A stretch of 64,000 bases of DNA, from NCBI RefSeq assembly GCF_036402745.1, contig NZ_DASWSJ010000078.1, positions 1 to 64,000 of the forward strand, read 5' to 3'. The notes beneath the pieces are model-generated. The model ran no database searches and had not been told where the DNA came from. It was given only the letters and a program-made list of their open reading frames with translations. How positions within the stretch are numbered: the stretch's first letter is position 1; each line of letters starts with the position of its first letter. Below, in pieces: positions 25,804-35,800 of this stretch. The translations under genes and the position numbers were made by a program. The stretch is from Actinophytocola sp036402745 (GTDB lineage: Bacteria; Actinomycetota; Actinomycetes; Mycobacteriales; Pseudonocardiaceae).

Positions 25804-28800
25804 TCATTCCGCGGGCGGCAGCCAGGCGAGCTGGACCAACCTCGCCTCACCCCTGCGGCTGATCAACCTGCCGCGCCCGGGCGGCAGCTGCTCCGGCTTG
25901 AGACCACCGAGCAGCGGGCCCTCGTCCTTGTGGCCGGACATCATCAGCCCCGTCGCCCCGACGTCCCGGAGCCTGCCGAGGAACGGCTCGTACATCGCCC
26001 GGCCGGCACCGCCGATGCGCCGGGTCACCACCACGTGCAGCCCGATGTCGCGGCCCTGCGCCAGCAGCTCCATCAGCGGCATCAGCGGGTTGCTCAGCTG
26101 CGTGGTGACGAGGTCGTAGTCGTCGACGAGGACGAACAGCTCCGGCCCCTGCCACCAGCTCCGCCGGCGCAGCTGGTCGGGGGTGACGTCCGGCCCCGGC
26201 AGCCGGGCCCGCAGGCCGTTGACCGCGTCCTCGATCAGCTCGGTGGACGTCGCCAGGTCGCTGCCGTAGCCGAGCAGGTGCTCGGTCGTCACCTCGCCGA
26301 GCAGCCCGCGCCGGTGGTCGATGACGATCATCCGCGCCTGGTCGAGCGCGTAGGTCGTGGTGATCCGCCGGGCGATCGTGCGCAGGAACGTCGTCTTGCC
26401 GCAGTCCCCGTCGCCGAACAGCAGCAGGTGCGGGTCGGTCCCGAAGTCCAGCCGCACCGGGGCGAGGTCCTGCTCGGCGATGCCGACCGCGAGGCGCAGC
26501 TGCCGCGGGTCGTCGGTGGGCGCCAGCACCTGGTAGGGCACCCGGGCGGGCAGCATCCGCACCGCGGGCGCCGGCTCCCCGGTCCACGCCCGGCCCACCG
26601 CGTCGACCAGGCCGGCCACCCCCGCGGTCAGGTCGCCAGCGGTGCGCTTCCCGTCGACGCGTGGCAGCGCGGTCAGCACCTGGTGCTTGGACCCGGCGAG
26701 GCCGCGGCCCGGCGCGTTGTCCGGCACCCGCAGCGCGCCGACCCGGTCGATCGCCGTGTCGATCGGGTCGCCGAGGCGCAGCTCGACCTTGCTGCCGAAC
26801 AGGTCGCGGATCTGGGAGCGCAGGTCGAACCAGCGCGCGGAGGTGACCACCAGGTGCACGCCGTAGTTGAGCCCGCGGGCCGCGATGCCGACGATCACCT
26901 CCTCGAGGTCGTCGAACTCCTTGCGCAGCGTCAGCCAGCCGTCGACGACGAGGAACACGTCGCCGTGCGGGTCGTCGGTGACCGTGCCGTTCGCGCGCAG
27001 CTCCCGGTAGGTCGGCATCCCGTCGATGTCCTGCTCGGCGAAGCGCCGCTCGCGCTCGGCCAGCACCGTCGCCACCTCGGCCACCGTCCGCCGCACCGCG
27101 CCGACGTTCTGCCGGCCGGCCACGCCGCCGACGTGCGGCAGCCCGCGGACCGAGCCGAGCGCGCCGCCGCCGAAGTCCAGGCAGTAGAACTGCACCTCGC
27201 GCGGGGTGTGGGTGAGCGCGAGGCTCGCGATGACGGCACGGATGGCCGTGGTCTTGCCCGACTGCGGACCGCCGACGACGACCGCGTGCCCGGCCGCGGC
27301 GGACAGGTCCAGCACCAGCGGGTCGCGCCGCTGGTCCAGCGGCCGGTCCACCACGCCGACCACCGCGCGCAGCGCCCCGTTCAGCGCCTGGTGCGACGCG
27401 CGCAGCCCGCGTGCCGGATCGGCCTCGACCCCGCCGAGCAGCTCGTCCAGCGTCGGCGACTCGGCCAGCGGCGGCAGCCACACCTGGTGCGCGGGTGTGC
27501 CGCGGCCGGCGAACCGGTCCACGAGGATGTCCAGCAGGCTCTCGCCGATCGCGTCGTCGTCGACCACGTCGGGCTTCTCGTCGGGGTCCGCCTCCAGCCG
27601 CGGCGCCACGTAGCTCGTCGAGTACTCGGTCAGCCCCACCGGGTCGGGCCCGCCGTGCGCGGGCGCGCCACCCACCGGCAGCGGGCTGTGCACCCCGGAC
27701 ACGTAGGCGGAGCGGAACCGGGCCATCGGCTCGTCGCCGTAGCGCAGGAAGCCGTGGCCGGGGGCGCGCGGCAGCGAGAACGCGTCGGCCACGCCCAGCA
27801 CCGTGCGGCTGTCCATGTCGGAGAAGGTGCGCAGGCCGATCCGGTAGGACAGGTGGGCGTCCAGGCCGCGCAGCCGGCCCTCCTCCAGCCGCTGGCTCGC
27901 CAGCAGCAGGTGCACGCCGAGCGAGCGGCCCACCCGGCCGATCTGGACGAAGATGTCGATGAAGTCGGGCCGGGCCGACAGCAGCTCGCTGAACTCGTCG
28001 ATCACCACGAACAGCGACGGGACCTCGGCGAGCGGCGCGCCGGCCGCGCGGGCCTTCTCGTAGTCGCGCAGCGAGGAGAAGTTGCCGGCCGCGCGCAGCA
28101 GCTCCTGGCGGCGGACCAGCTCGCCGTTGATCGCGTCGGCCATGCGGTCGACCAGCGGCAGCTCGTCGGCCAGGTTGGTGATCACCGCGCTGGTGTGCGG
28201 CAGCCGGTCCAGCCGGGTGAACGTGGCGCCGCCCTTGAAGTCGATGAGCGCGAAGTTCAGCGAGTTCGGCGGGTGGGTGATCGCGAGCGCGAGGACCAGC
28301 GTGCGCAGCAGCTCGCTCTTGCCCGAGCCGGTCGCGCCGATCAGCAGGCCGTGCGGGCCCATGCCGTCGAGCGCGGACTCCTTGAGGTCCAGCTCGATCG
28401 GGGTGCCGTCGGGGCGGATGCCGAACCGCACCCGCAGCCGGTCCCGGTTGGGCCGTGGCACCCAGGTGTCGGTCGGGTCGAACGCGTACGGGTCGCCGAG
28501 GTCGAGCAGCTCCTCGAGACCGAGCTCGCTCGACAGCGGCTGCTCGCCGCGGGCGCCGTCGGTGAGCCGCAGCGGCGCGAGCTGGCGGGCCAGGGCCTCG
28601 GCGCTGACCACGGGCAGCGCGTCGGCCGTGCCGAGCTCGATCTCGCCGTCGGCGGTGTTGCTGGTGAGCGTGCCGTCCGGGGCGACGTCGAGCACGACGG
28701 CCGACCGGTCCGGGGCCCGCGGCGGCACGGTGGTCAGGTCGATCACCGTGGCGCCCTCGACCCCCGCGCCGGCCATCAGGTGGTCCGAGCCCGCGACCGA

Positions 28801-29793
28801 GCCGCCGTCGAGCACGACGACGAGGTGCGGCCCGGCGACCCGGGTGGCGCCGTCCTCGGGGTCGAACCGCGGCCGGTTGGCGAGCAGGTCCTCGAGCATC
28901 GCCTCGAGCATCGTGATCGTCGGGGCGACGAGCCGGATCGGGCCGAGCGCGTCGGCGCGCTCCGGGTGCAGCGCATGCGGCAGCCACTTGAGCCACTCCC
29001 ACTCCGCGCGCCGCTGCGGCCCGGCGCAGACGGCGATGCGCAGGTCGTCGGGTGAGTGCAGGGTCGCGAGCTGGGCGATCATCGCGCGGACGAGCGCCGC
29101 GGCCGGCTCACCACCGGCCTTGGCGGAGCGGACGTGGATGCGGCTGAACCCGTTGACCGCCATGGCGAGCGGCAGGTCCGGGACGGCCGAGTAGGTGGTG
29201 ATGAACCGGCGCAGCGCCAGCGCCGAGAGCGGCTCGAGCTGCTCCATCGGCTTGGTGTCCGGCGCGATCAGCGTGGTGGCGAGGCTCTGCCGGCCCAGGC
29301 CGATGCGGGCGACCCCGAAGTCGGCGTCGGCGCGGCGGCGTTCCCACAGCCGGTAGCTCGTGGCGACCGACCACAGCGTGCCCGGGTCGGGGTGGAGGTA
29401 CCAGAGCGCGGTCCGCTGCCGGCGCGCGGTGCGGCCAACCCGGACCCGGTGCTGGGCCAGGCCGCGCAGGTAGAGCCGGCGGGCGTTGCCCATCTCGCGC
29501 TTGCTCGGGCCGCCGCCGTTGAGGAACGCGACGCCGACCATCCCGAGCATGGCGACGCCGAACAGGCCGAGGACGACGTAGCGCAGCGCGCCGACCCCGC
29601 TCTGGTTGAAGCTGCCGCTGAACATCAGCACCATCGCGGCCATCATCAGGACCATCGGCAGCACCATCAGCGCCTGCGTCCACTGCCGGCCGGGTGGTGC
29701 CGGGATCTCCGGCGGCGCCTCGAGCACCAGCTCGCCGGAGGGCATCTCCGGCGCGGACCGGCGCAACGGCCTGCGCACCACTACGGTCGCCAC
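25804..29793 (-). CDS. eccC: type VII secretion ATPase EccC (fused EccCa-EccCb)
   Basis: The 1329-residue motor of the ESX system. Two N-terminal membrane helices (about 38-58 and 68-90) are followed by three FtsK/SpoIIIE-type ATPase domains. Walker A lysines are Lys492 (GATGSGKSE), Lys847 (GGPQSGKTT) and Lys1133 (FGDGDCGKTT). Domain 1 keeps a full Walker B (VVIDEFSELL). Domains 2 and 3 have VVDGWLTL and VLVDDYDLV, lacking the catalytic Glu, as usual for the substrate-controlled domains of EccC. Single-chain fusion is normal outside ESX-1. The GTG start has GGGAGGAAG upstream. It is divergent from the WXG100 pair. Confidence 0.97.
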   Translation of the reverse strand: MATVVVRRPLRRSAPEMPSGELVLEAPPEIPAPPGRQWTQALMVLPMVLMMAAMVLMFSGSFNQSGVGALRYVVLGLFGVAMLGMVGVAFLNGGGPSKREMGNARRLYLRGLAQHRVRVGRTARRQRTALWYLHPDPGTLWSVATSYRLWERRRADADFGVARIGLGRQSLATTLIAPDTKPMEQLEPLSALALRRFITTYSAVPDLPLAMAVNGFSRIHVRSAKAGGEPAAALVRAMIAQLATLHSPDDLRIAVCAGPQRRAEWEWLKWLPHALHPERADALGPIRLVAPTITMLEAMLEDLLANRPRFDPEDGATRVAGPHLVVVLDGGSVAGSDHLMAGAGVEGATVIDLTTVPPRAPDRSAVVLDVAPDGTLTSNTADGEIELGTADALPVVSAEALARQLAPLRLTDGARGEQPLSSELGLEELLDLGDPYAFDPTDTWVPRPNRDRLRVRFGIRPDGTPIELDLKESALDGMGPHGLLIGATGSGKSELLRTLVLALAITHPPNSLNFALIDFKGGATFTRLDRLPHTSAVITNLADELPLVDRMADAINGELVRRQELLRAAGNFSSLRDYEKARAAGAPLAEVPSLFVVIDEFSELLSARPDFIDIFVQIGRVGRSLGVHLLLASQRLEEGRLRGLDAHLSYRIGLRTFSDMDSRTVLGVADAFSLPRAPGHGFLRYGDEPMARFRSAYVSGVHSPLPVGGAPAHGGPDPVGLTEYSTSYVAPRLEADPDEKPDVVDDDAIGESLLDILVDRFAGRGTPAHQVWLPPLAESPTLDELLGGVEADPARGLRASHQALNGALRAVVGVVDRPLDQRRDPLVLDLSAAAGHAVVVGGPQSGKTTAIRAVIASLALTHTPREVQFYCLDFGGGALGSVRGLPHVGGVAGRQNVGAVRRTVAEVATVLAERERRFAEQDIDGMPTYRELRANGTVTDDPHGDVFLVVDGWLTLRKEFDDLEEVIVGIAARGLNYGVHLVVTSARWFDLRSQIRDLFGSKVELRLGDPIDTAIDRVGALRVPDNAPGRGLAGSKHQVLTALPRVDGKRTAGDLTAGVAGLVDAVGRAWTGEPAPAVRMLPARVPYQVLAPTDDPRQLRLAVGIAEQDLAPVRLDFGTDPHLLLFGDGDCGKTTFLRTIARRITTTYALDQARMIVIDHRRGLLGEVTTEHLLGYGSDLATSTELIEDAVNGLRARLPGPDVTPDQLRRRSWWQGPELFVLVDDYDLVTTQLSNPLMPLMELLAQGRDIGLHVVVTRRIGGAGRAMYEPFLGRLRDVGATGLMMSGHKDEGPLLGGLKPEQLPPGRGRLISRRGEARLVQLAWLPPAE

Positions 29794-29904
29794 GACTTCC
29801 TCCCGCCTCCCGGTTCACTACGGCGATCGTCGCCGCTGGTTGGGGCGTGTGGCCGGTGGTGGCAGGAAGGTGCCGAGGCACCCGCTCGCGCCGTGCCGCG
29901 CGGT

Positions 29905-29910
29905 TAGCGT
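29905..29910 (+). promoter_or_regulatory. possible -10 of the esx pair (TAGCGT)
   Basis: TAGCGT lies 36 bases upstream of the first WXG100 gene, with GAAGGAG just before the ATG. The same hexamer followed by CG occurs upstream of eccE (48787-48792). No convincing -35 is seen. The rest of the 153-base divergent spacer with eccC shows nothing further. Confidence 0.4.
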
Positions 29911-29946
29911 CGATTTCGTCCAGCTGACCGACGAAGGAGCAGGCAA

Positions 29947-30279
29947 ATGGCCGGAAGCGCGCTGTGGGCCACACCAGAACAGTTGTATGTCGCGTCGAAC
30001 GCCGCGAAGACGATCGCCGGTGACATCCAGGGCTACGTCGCCCGGGTCAACGGCCAGGTGGCGACGTTGATGGGGTCCTGGAGGGGCACGGCGCCGCCGG
30101 CTTTCCAGGCCCAGCACCAGAGTTGGAACGACACGATGACCAAGCTGATCCACGAGCTGGAGCGGGTCAGCGACGCGACCAGGAGGTCCGCCGACGCCCA
30201 GCGGACGGCCGACGAGGACTCGACGGCCGCGGTCGGCCGGGTGGGCCCGGGCCCCGTCAGCACGGCACTCGCCGGCTGA
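29947..30279 (+). CDS. WXG100-family ESX protein (CFP-10-like)
   Basis: A 110-residue helical hairpin. The WXG turn is present as Trp45-Arg-Gly47 (LMGSWRGTAPPAF). The second helix carries the heptad pattern, and the tail (about 85-110) contains a YxxxD-like region replaced by ADEDSTAAV. It is followed 31 bases later by a second small helical ESX protein, the usual EsxB-EsxA order; such pairs form heterodimers exported by EccC. There is no Sec signal. A GAAGGAG ribosome site supports the start. Confidence 0.92.
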   Translation: MAGSALWATPEQLYVASNAAKTIAGDIQGYVARVNGQVATLMGSWRGTAPPAFQAQHQSWNDTMTKLIHELERVSDATRRSADAQRTADEDSTAAVGRVGPGPVSTALAG

Positions 30280-30310
30280 GCGCAGGACAGACAACGGAAA
30301 GGAGACGACC

Positions 30311-30601
30311 GTGGGTGAGATCAGGTACGAGTTCGCCGCTCTCGGCGACGGCAACACCGCGTTGAACACGTCGGCGAACGCGATCGCCGACGCGAAGGAC
30401 ACCTGGCGCCAGATGGTCGGCAAGACCCTGGAGAGCTGGCTCGACCAGGCCGGTGGCATCTTCAACGAGCTCGGCGTCGTCTGGGACAGCGCGGCGGCCA
30501 AGAACGTCGAGCACCAGGCGGCGCTCGCCCAGGCCGTCGCGCAGTCCCAGACCAACGGGGAGAACGCGCTGGCGCAATGCGTGGCGGCACTCGGCAACTG
30601 A
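30311..30601 (+). CDS. WXG100-like ESX protein lacking a WXG motif
   Basis: A 96-residue partner of the preceding WXG100 gene, starting at GTG after GGAAAGGAG. Size and helix-turn-helix layout match ESAT-6, but the turn reads SWLDQAGG (Trp43-Leu-Asp) and VVWDSAAA (Trp58-Asp-Ser), so no W-x-G is present. It ends soon after a strong terminator hairpin begins. Probable heterodimer partner of the 110-residue protein. The missing glycine may reflect a lineage-specific turn. Confidence 0.85.
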   Translation: MGEIRYEFAALGDGNTALNTSANAIADAKDTWRQMVGKTLESWLDQAGGIFNELGVVWDSAAAKNVEHQAALAQAVAQSQTNGENALAQCVAALGN

Positions 30602-30618
30602 GCACCTCCGCAACACGC

Positions 30619-30649
30619 GGCGGCCCCGGGATCTCCTCCCGGGGCCGCC
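30619..30649 (+). terminator. terminator after the WXG100 pair
   Basis: A perfect 13-bp stem (GGCGGCCCCGGGA with its reverse complement) and a five-base loop, 18 bases after the esx stop, followed by TTCTCG. It also lies at the end of the convergent mycP gene. Confidence 0.85.
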
Positions 30650-30678
30650 TTCTCGTGCCCGACCCTCAGTGCCCGACC

Positions 30679-31962
30679 TCAGTGCCTGACCTGCTCCACG
30701 GGGGGCGGCGGGAACAGGAAGATCTCGTCCGGCGGCTCCTCCCGGGGCGTTCCCACCGGCAGCGGGCCGGTCCGGCCGGCGAGCCAGCGCCGGCGCCGGC
30801 CGCGCGGCAGGGTCACGGCGAGGATGCCGGCGACCGCGATCGCGAGCACCACCAGGCCCGCGCCGACCTTCGCGCCCGTGCTCGTCCGGTCCCACCACGC
30901 GAGCTCGCGCGCGGCGGCCTCGTCCACGGGCGGGTCGGTCACCGCGGGGACGGCCAGCGGTCCCGCGGCGGAGAGCTTCTCGGTCACCGCGCGGTACGGG
31001 TCGACCACGCCGGCGCCGTACTCCTGGCTGCCGTGCCCGCCCGGCGCCGGGTCCGCGGTCGCCAGGATCCGCGCGGCGACCTGCGGTGCGGTGAGCTTGG
31101 GCCAGGCCGCCCGCACCAGGGCCGCCGTGCCGGCGACGAACGGGGCGGCGAAGCTCGTGCCGGTCCAGTAGGCGTGCCCGGCGACCCGCGCGGCCGCGAG
31201 CACGCCCTCGCCCGGCGCGACCAGGTCGACGTAAGGCCCGACCTGGGACCTGTCCGAGCGCACGCCGGCGATGTCGACCGAGCCGACGCCGAGCACCCCG
31301 TCGTAGGCCGCGGGGAACGACGTCCCCGGCCCCTGGCCCTGCCGGTTGCCGACCGCGGCGACCAGCAGCGCGTCCTTGGCCCGCGCGTAGGCCACCGCGT
31401 CCCGGATGGCCCTGAAGTCGCCGTAGCCCGACAGCGACAGGTTGATCACCCTGGCGCCCTGGTCCGCGGCGTAGCGGATGCCCCGGGCCACCGCGTCCGC
31501 GCTGATCGGCGTCGGGTCGCCCTGGTCGTTGAGCTCCTGGTCGGTGATCCGCACGGGCAGGATCCGCGCGCCCGGCGCGACCCCGCGGAAGCCCACTCCG
31601 CGCGCGGGCGACGCGGCGATGATCGAGGCGGCCGCGGTGCCGTGCGACTCGCAGGCGAAGTTGCCGGGCAGCTCGCCGACGAGGTAGAAGTCCCGGCCGG
31701 GCAACACCTTTCCGCGCAGCTGCGGGTGGTCGGCGTCCACCCCGGAGTCGACCACGGCGACCGTGACGCCGGCCCCGGTGCTGTGCGGCCACGTGCGGTC
31801 GAGGTCCAGCAGCCGCTGCGCCCACGGCAGCTCGGGGACCTCGGCCCGGGCGGGCTCGGGGTCGTGGCAGGCGCCCTGCGGCGGGGCGGCCCAGGCGGGC
31901 GCGGGCATGCTCACCGCGAGCGCCGCCAGGACGACCGCGACGGCGGTGCTGGTTCGGCTCAT
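30679..31962 (-). CDS. mycP: mycosin MycP, membrane-anchored subtilisin protease
   Basis: The 427-residue S8 protease of ESX systems, needed to stabilise the secretion complex and to process some substrates. A Sec signal peptide ends near AWA-A (25). The catalytic triad is Asp72 (VVDSGVD), His107 (SHGTAAA) and Ser270 (GTSFAAP), with the oxyanion Asn206 (VGNRQGQ). A proline-rich segment and a C-terminal membrane helix (about 377-397) with a short basic tail anchor it. All active-site residues are intact. It is transcribed away from the YbaB-WXG genes. Confidence 0.96.
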   Translation of the reverse strand: MSRTSTAVAVVLAALAVSMPAPAWAAPPQGACHDPEPARAEVPELPWAQRLLDLDRTWPHSTGAGVTVAVVDSGVDADHPQLRGKVLPGRDFYLVGELPGNFACESHGTAAASIIAASPARGVGFRGVAPGARILPVRITDQELNDQGDPTPISADAVARGIRYAADQGARVINLSLSGYGDFRAIRDAVAYARAKDALLVAAVGNRQGQGPGTSFPAAYDGVLGVGSVDIAGVRSDRSQVGPYVDLVAPGEGVLAAARVAGHAYWTGTSFAAPFVAGTAALVRAAWPKLTAPQVAARILATADPAPGGHGSQEYGAGVVDPYRAVTEKLSAAGPLAVPAVTDPPVDEAAARELAWWDRTSTGAKVGAGLVVLAIAVAGILAVTLPRGRRRRWLAGRTGPLPVGTPREEPPDEIFLFPPPPVEQVRH

Positions 31963-32084
31963 GATGTCGAATGATGTGCGGTCCTCCCGCCGTGCGGCCC
32001 GGGGTGGCCGGAACCGGTCAGGGCCGCCCGCGCCCGCCGCGCGCCGGACATGCTGAGTGTCCGGAAGCGACGGTGGGAGGCGCG

Positions 32085-32456
32085 ATGGACCTGCTCGCCG
32101 GCGGCCTGTCGGGTCGCCTCGCCGAGTACGAGCGGCTGGCCGAGCAGGTCGCCGCCATGCGCGCGGGGATCCAGGACGTCCGGGCCACGGAGTTCTCCGC
32201 CGACGGGCTGGTCACCGCGGTCGTCGGGGGTCGCGGGGAGCTGCTCGAGCTGGAGCTGGACCCGCGAATCTACCGCGACCAGAACGCGGCCGCGCTGGCC
32301 GAGTCCATTGTGGACACCGTGCACGCGGCGGCCGCGACGGCGGAGCGCGAGGCGGTGCGGCTGGCCAAGAAGCTGCTGGCGGGCTCGGCCGGTTCGGACC
32401 GCGACGTCGACCCGATGTTCGACCCGGCGTCGCACCTACTGCGGCGAAGGGGGTAG
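32085..32456 (+). CDS. YbaB/EbfC-family DNA-binding-like protein
   Basis: A 123-residue protein of the YbaB fold. A long helix (residues 5-30) is followed by the signature strands ATEFSADGLVTAVVGGRGELLELELDP and a second helix with AAALAESIVDTVHAAAATAE. YbaB proteins are dimeric nucleoid-associated factors, and copies inside ESX loci (EspL-like) stabilise secretion components in mycobacteria. The ATG follows GGGAGG. It is six bases upstream of a WXG100 gene, so co-transcribed with it and perhaps with the giant toxin gene. Confidence 0.88.
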   Translation: MDLLAGGLSGRLAEYERLAEQVAAMRAGIQDVRATEFSADGLVTAVVGGRGELLELELDPRIYRDQNAAALAESIVDTVHAAAATAEREAVRLAKKLLAGSAGSDRDVDPMFDPASHLLRRRG

Positions 32457-32461
32457 CGGCC

Positions 32462-32791
32462 ATGGACGGGATCAGCCGCGACGGCGCCGGCATCGACATG
32501 TTTCCCGAGGAGACCGAAGCGGTGATGTCGCAGCTCGGTACCGCGGGGGCCGCCCTGCACACGGCGTGGCAGGGGAAGCTGGGCGAGATCGCCGCGCTGG
32601 ACAGCCAGCTCGGGCGGGGCCCGCTGGGCGAGGCGGCGGAGCGGGACTACACGCCTGTCGTGGACAACGTCGTCGGGAACATGAACGACCTGAAGTCGCG
32701 GGTGGAGAACAAGGTCGACATCGGGCACCGGGCCGTGCGGCTCTACGTGGAGCAGGACCGGGCCAGCAAGCAGAACTTCGACAAGACGTAG
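32462..32791 (+). CDS. WXG100-like protein upstream of the toxin gene
   Basis: A 109-residue helical protein. A W-x-G turn is present (Trp36-Gln-Gly38, HTAWQGKLGEI), with a helix before (VMSQLGTAGAALH) and a charged helix after (NMNDLKSRVENKVDIGHRAVRLYVEQ). It is six bases after the YbaB gene and nine before the large toxin gene, so it is a natural partner to pair with the WXG-like head of that toxin for export, as small Lap/WXG partners do for LXG toxins (inference). Confidence 0.82.
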   Translation: MDGISRDGAGIDMFPEETEAVMSQLGTAGAALHTAWQGKLGEIAALDSQLGRGPLGEAAERDYTPVVDNVVGNMNDLKSRVENKVDIGHRAVRLYVEQDRASKQNFDKT

Positions 32792-32800
32792 CCCCTCGCC

Positions 32801-35800
32801 ATGGGGATGCAGAAGCCCAGCAACGAGCTGGTCGCCGAGCTGGACAGGATTCTCCTGTGGTCGTGGTGGCCGCCCGACGACGAGGACGTCGCCTACCAGC
32901 TCGGTGACCGCTGGCGCGAGGCCGCGGAGCTGGTCGAGCAGGGCGCGGCGAAGCTCGACACGTGGGTCGCGCGGGTGACCGACGTCTGGGGCGACGTCGC
33001 CGGCGTGCAGTTCCGGGACGACGCCAAGGCCTACGGCGAGGACTACCGCACGTTCGCCAAGCAGATGCGGATGCTGTCGGAGTTCGCAAAGGCCTACGGC
33101 GACCAGGTCAAGAAGGCCAAGGACGACATCAAGGTCGAGATCGGCGTGAACCTCGCCCTGTTCGTGGCTTTCTCCATGATTCCCGGCGGTTTCCTCGCGG
33201 GCCGGCTCGCCCACGGTGTCGCGTCGGAGATCACCGCGCTGCTCGTCGGCCGCGCCGCCGCGGGGATCGGCAGCAAGCTCGCCGGTGGTCTGGTGAAGCT
33301 GGGCGTCGAGACGGCGAAGGAGATGTTCGACGAGGCCACGGTCAACGCGCTCCAGCAGGGCGTCGCGAACGTCCGCGGCACCCGCAAAGGCTTCGACCTG
33401 GCGGAGCTACGCGACGCGACGATCACCGGCGGGGTGGGCGGGGTACTCGGTGAGGGCCTCTCGGGCGCCACCAAGCTCGGCGCGAAGGCCCTGAACAAGG
33501 CGGGCGTGCCGACCCCGTCCCTGCCGAACAACCACCCGGGGATAGCCGTGCAGGCCTTCGGGAACAACGCGGTGACGTCGCCGACCGCCGGCTACCTCGT
33601 GGAGAACCACGACAACAAAGAGGCCCTCACGAACGTGGGCGGCTACGTCAACGCCATCAAGGAAAACGGTGTCGGCGCCGGCGTCCTGGGGGCCGCCCGA
33701 GCGAACTCCGTGCATGCGGCGGAGCAGGTGAACCCACTGCGCACCACCCCGTCGAGTGACGGCGGTGGGGGTGGCAGCGGTGGCGGACCGGCCTCACCCG
33801 GGGCCGACCCGCCGACGCCGCGTGGTCAGCCGCCGTCCGCCGCCGGTGGGGCCGGTGGGGCCGCCGCGGGGCCGGGGCCTGGCGATCCTGTCGCCGCCGG
33901 CACGGGCACACAGAGCACCGGCGCAGGCGCCGGGGCGGCAGCGGGCGCCGCGAGTGGCGCGAGCGCCGCCGCTGGAGGGCCCGGCGCACCCGCGGCCGCC
34001 GACCCCGGGGTGGCCGCTGACCCCGGGACAGCCGCGGCGAGTGGCGGCGGCGCAGCGAGCGGAGGGGGTGGGGCCGGCAGCGGCGGCACGGCAAGCGGCG
34101 CGGCAAACGGCGGCCCAGGCGCAGCCGCGGCGGGTGGCGGCGGCGCGGCAAGCGGAGGCCCCGGCGCGGCCGGTGGCGGCGCGGCAGGTGCGGCAGGTGG
34201 CGGCGGCTCGTCCGGAGGCGGCGGAGGCCCGACCGCAAGCGCAGCGAGCGGAGGCCCTGGGGCAGCCGCGGCCGGAGGCGGTGCGGCAAGCAGCGGCCCG
34301 GGTGCGGCCGCGGCCGGTGGCGGTGCGGCAAGCGGAAGCGACTTGGGCGCGGGCGCGGCGAGCGGTGGCACCGGAGCGGCCAGCGCCGCTGGCCCAGGGT
34401 CAGGCGGTGGCCCAGGCGGTGGCCCAGGCGGTGGCCCAACCGCGACCGCCGGCGGTCACCCATCGACCGGTGGCGGTCCGGGAGGGGGCGGACCAAGCGC
34501 AACCCCCAACGGTCATGGACCGACCGGCGGCGGCCCCAGTGGAGGCGGACCGGGGGCCACCACGGGTAGCAGCCCAGGAACAACCAGTGGTGGCCCAGGC
34601 AGCGGCGGACCTGGCGCGACCGGCAGCGGACCGGGCACCGCCAGCTCCGGCGGCCCGAGTGCACAGAGCCCTGCAGGCGGCGGTCCCGGTGGGGGCGGGC
34701 CGGGGGGAGGCCCGAGTGGCGGCGGGCCGGGCGGAGGTGCCACCCACACCGGACCAGCCGACGGAAGCGGACCACCCGCCGGCCCGGACGGAAACGGCGG
34801 TGGCCCCGACGGAAACGGCGGTGGCCCGGGACCAACCCACACCGCACCGAACGGCTCGGGCCCCGACGGCTCCACAACCACGCCCGGCACCTCGACGCTG
34901 CCCGGCACCTCGACACTGTCCGGCCAGGAAGCCGCGAGCCCCAACGGAACCATGAGCACCGCCGCGCCGGTGATCACCACGGGATCGACGGGCCCGATCC
35001 AGCACACCAGCACCCCGGCGCCACTGCGGGCAGCCACGGCCACCCAGCCATCCACCACCCGATCCGACCCCAGCCGCTCCCAAGAGTCCACACCGGACGC
35101 CACCAGCGACACGGCCGACGAGGACAGCGGCCACCCACCCACCGCCGACGGCAGTGCCACCGTGAACGGCAGCGCCCCCGGCAACACCAAGCCGGCCACC
35201 GGAGAAGCACCCGGTGGCAACACAACCACCAACCCGAACGCCACCCCCACCGAAGCCGGCCAACGCGACGACGGCCCCCGAACCACCACGCCAACGATGC
35301 CCGGCGCCGGAGCGGCCCTCGCCGCCGCGGCGAGCACAACGTCCCCCACACCAAGGCCGACGACGCCGACGAAGCCGCCCACCCACACCAAGCTGACCGG
35401 CCCAGCGAAGCCAGGCCCCACCAGCCGGTCCGGCACCGGCGCGAACAACTCCCCGTCGGGAGACCCGAACGCCGCCAGCAACAACCCAGCGCACACCGGA
35501 CCGAACTCGGGCAACCACTCGCCGAACCCGGCCGGGGGCGACAACTCGCCGTCCGCCGATCCCAACGCCGCCAACAACCCACCAGGCAACAGCGCGACCC
35601 CCACGAACCCGAGCCCCGCGGCCGCGAACCCGAACGGCGGCAACAACCCAGCCGGGCCGGCCACCAACCCAGGGCAAGGCCGCATCGCCGCCGTGCTCAG
35701 TGGCGTAGCGGGGGCCGTGCCCAGGTCCGGCTTCTTCGCTCGGGTCGGGGACAACCGGCTCATGCGCAACGTCGTCCAGGCGCTCGCTCGGGCGGCCATG

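Noticed and set aside
25750..29055. Plus-strand frame of 1101 codons opposite eccC
   Set aside because: Shadow of eccC, which shows three ATPase domains; the plus-strand product is Arg/Gln/Val/Gly-rich with no recognisable fold.
33755..35680. Low-complexity Gly/Ala linker considered as PE_PGRS or a frameshifted region
   Set aside because: The reading frame is open throughout, the head is WXG-like rather than PE, and composition shifts gradually to Pro/Asn/Thr as expected for a linker.
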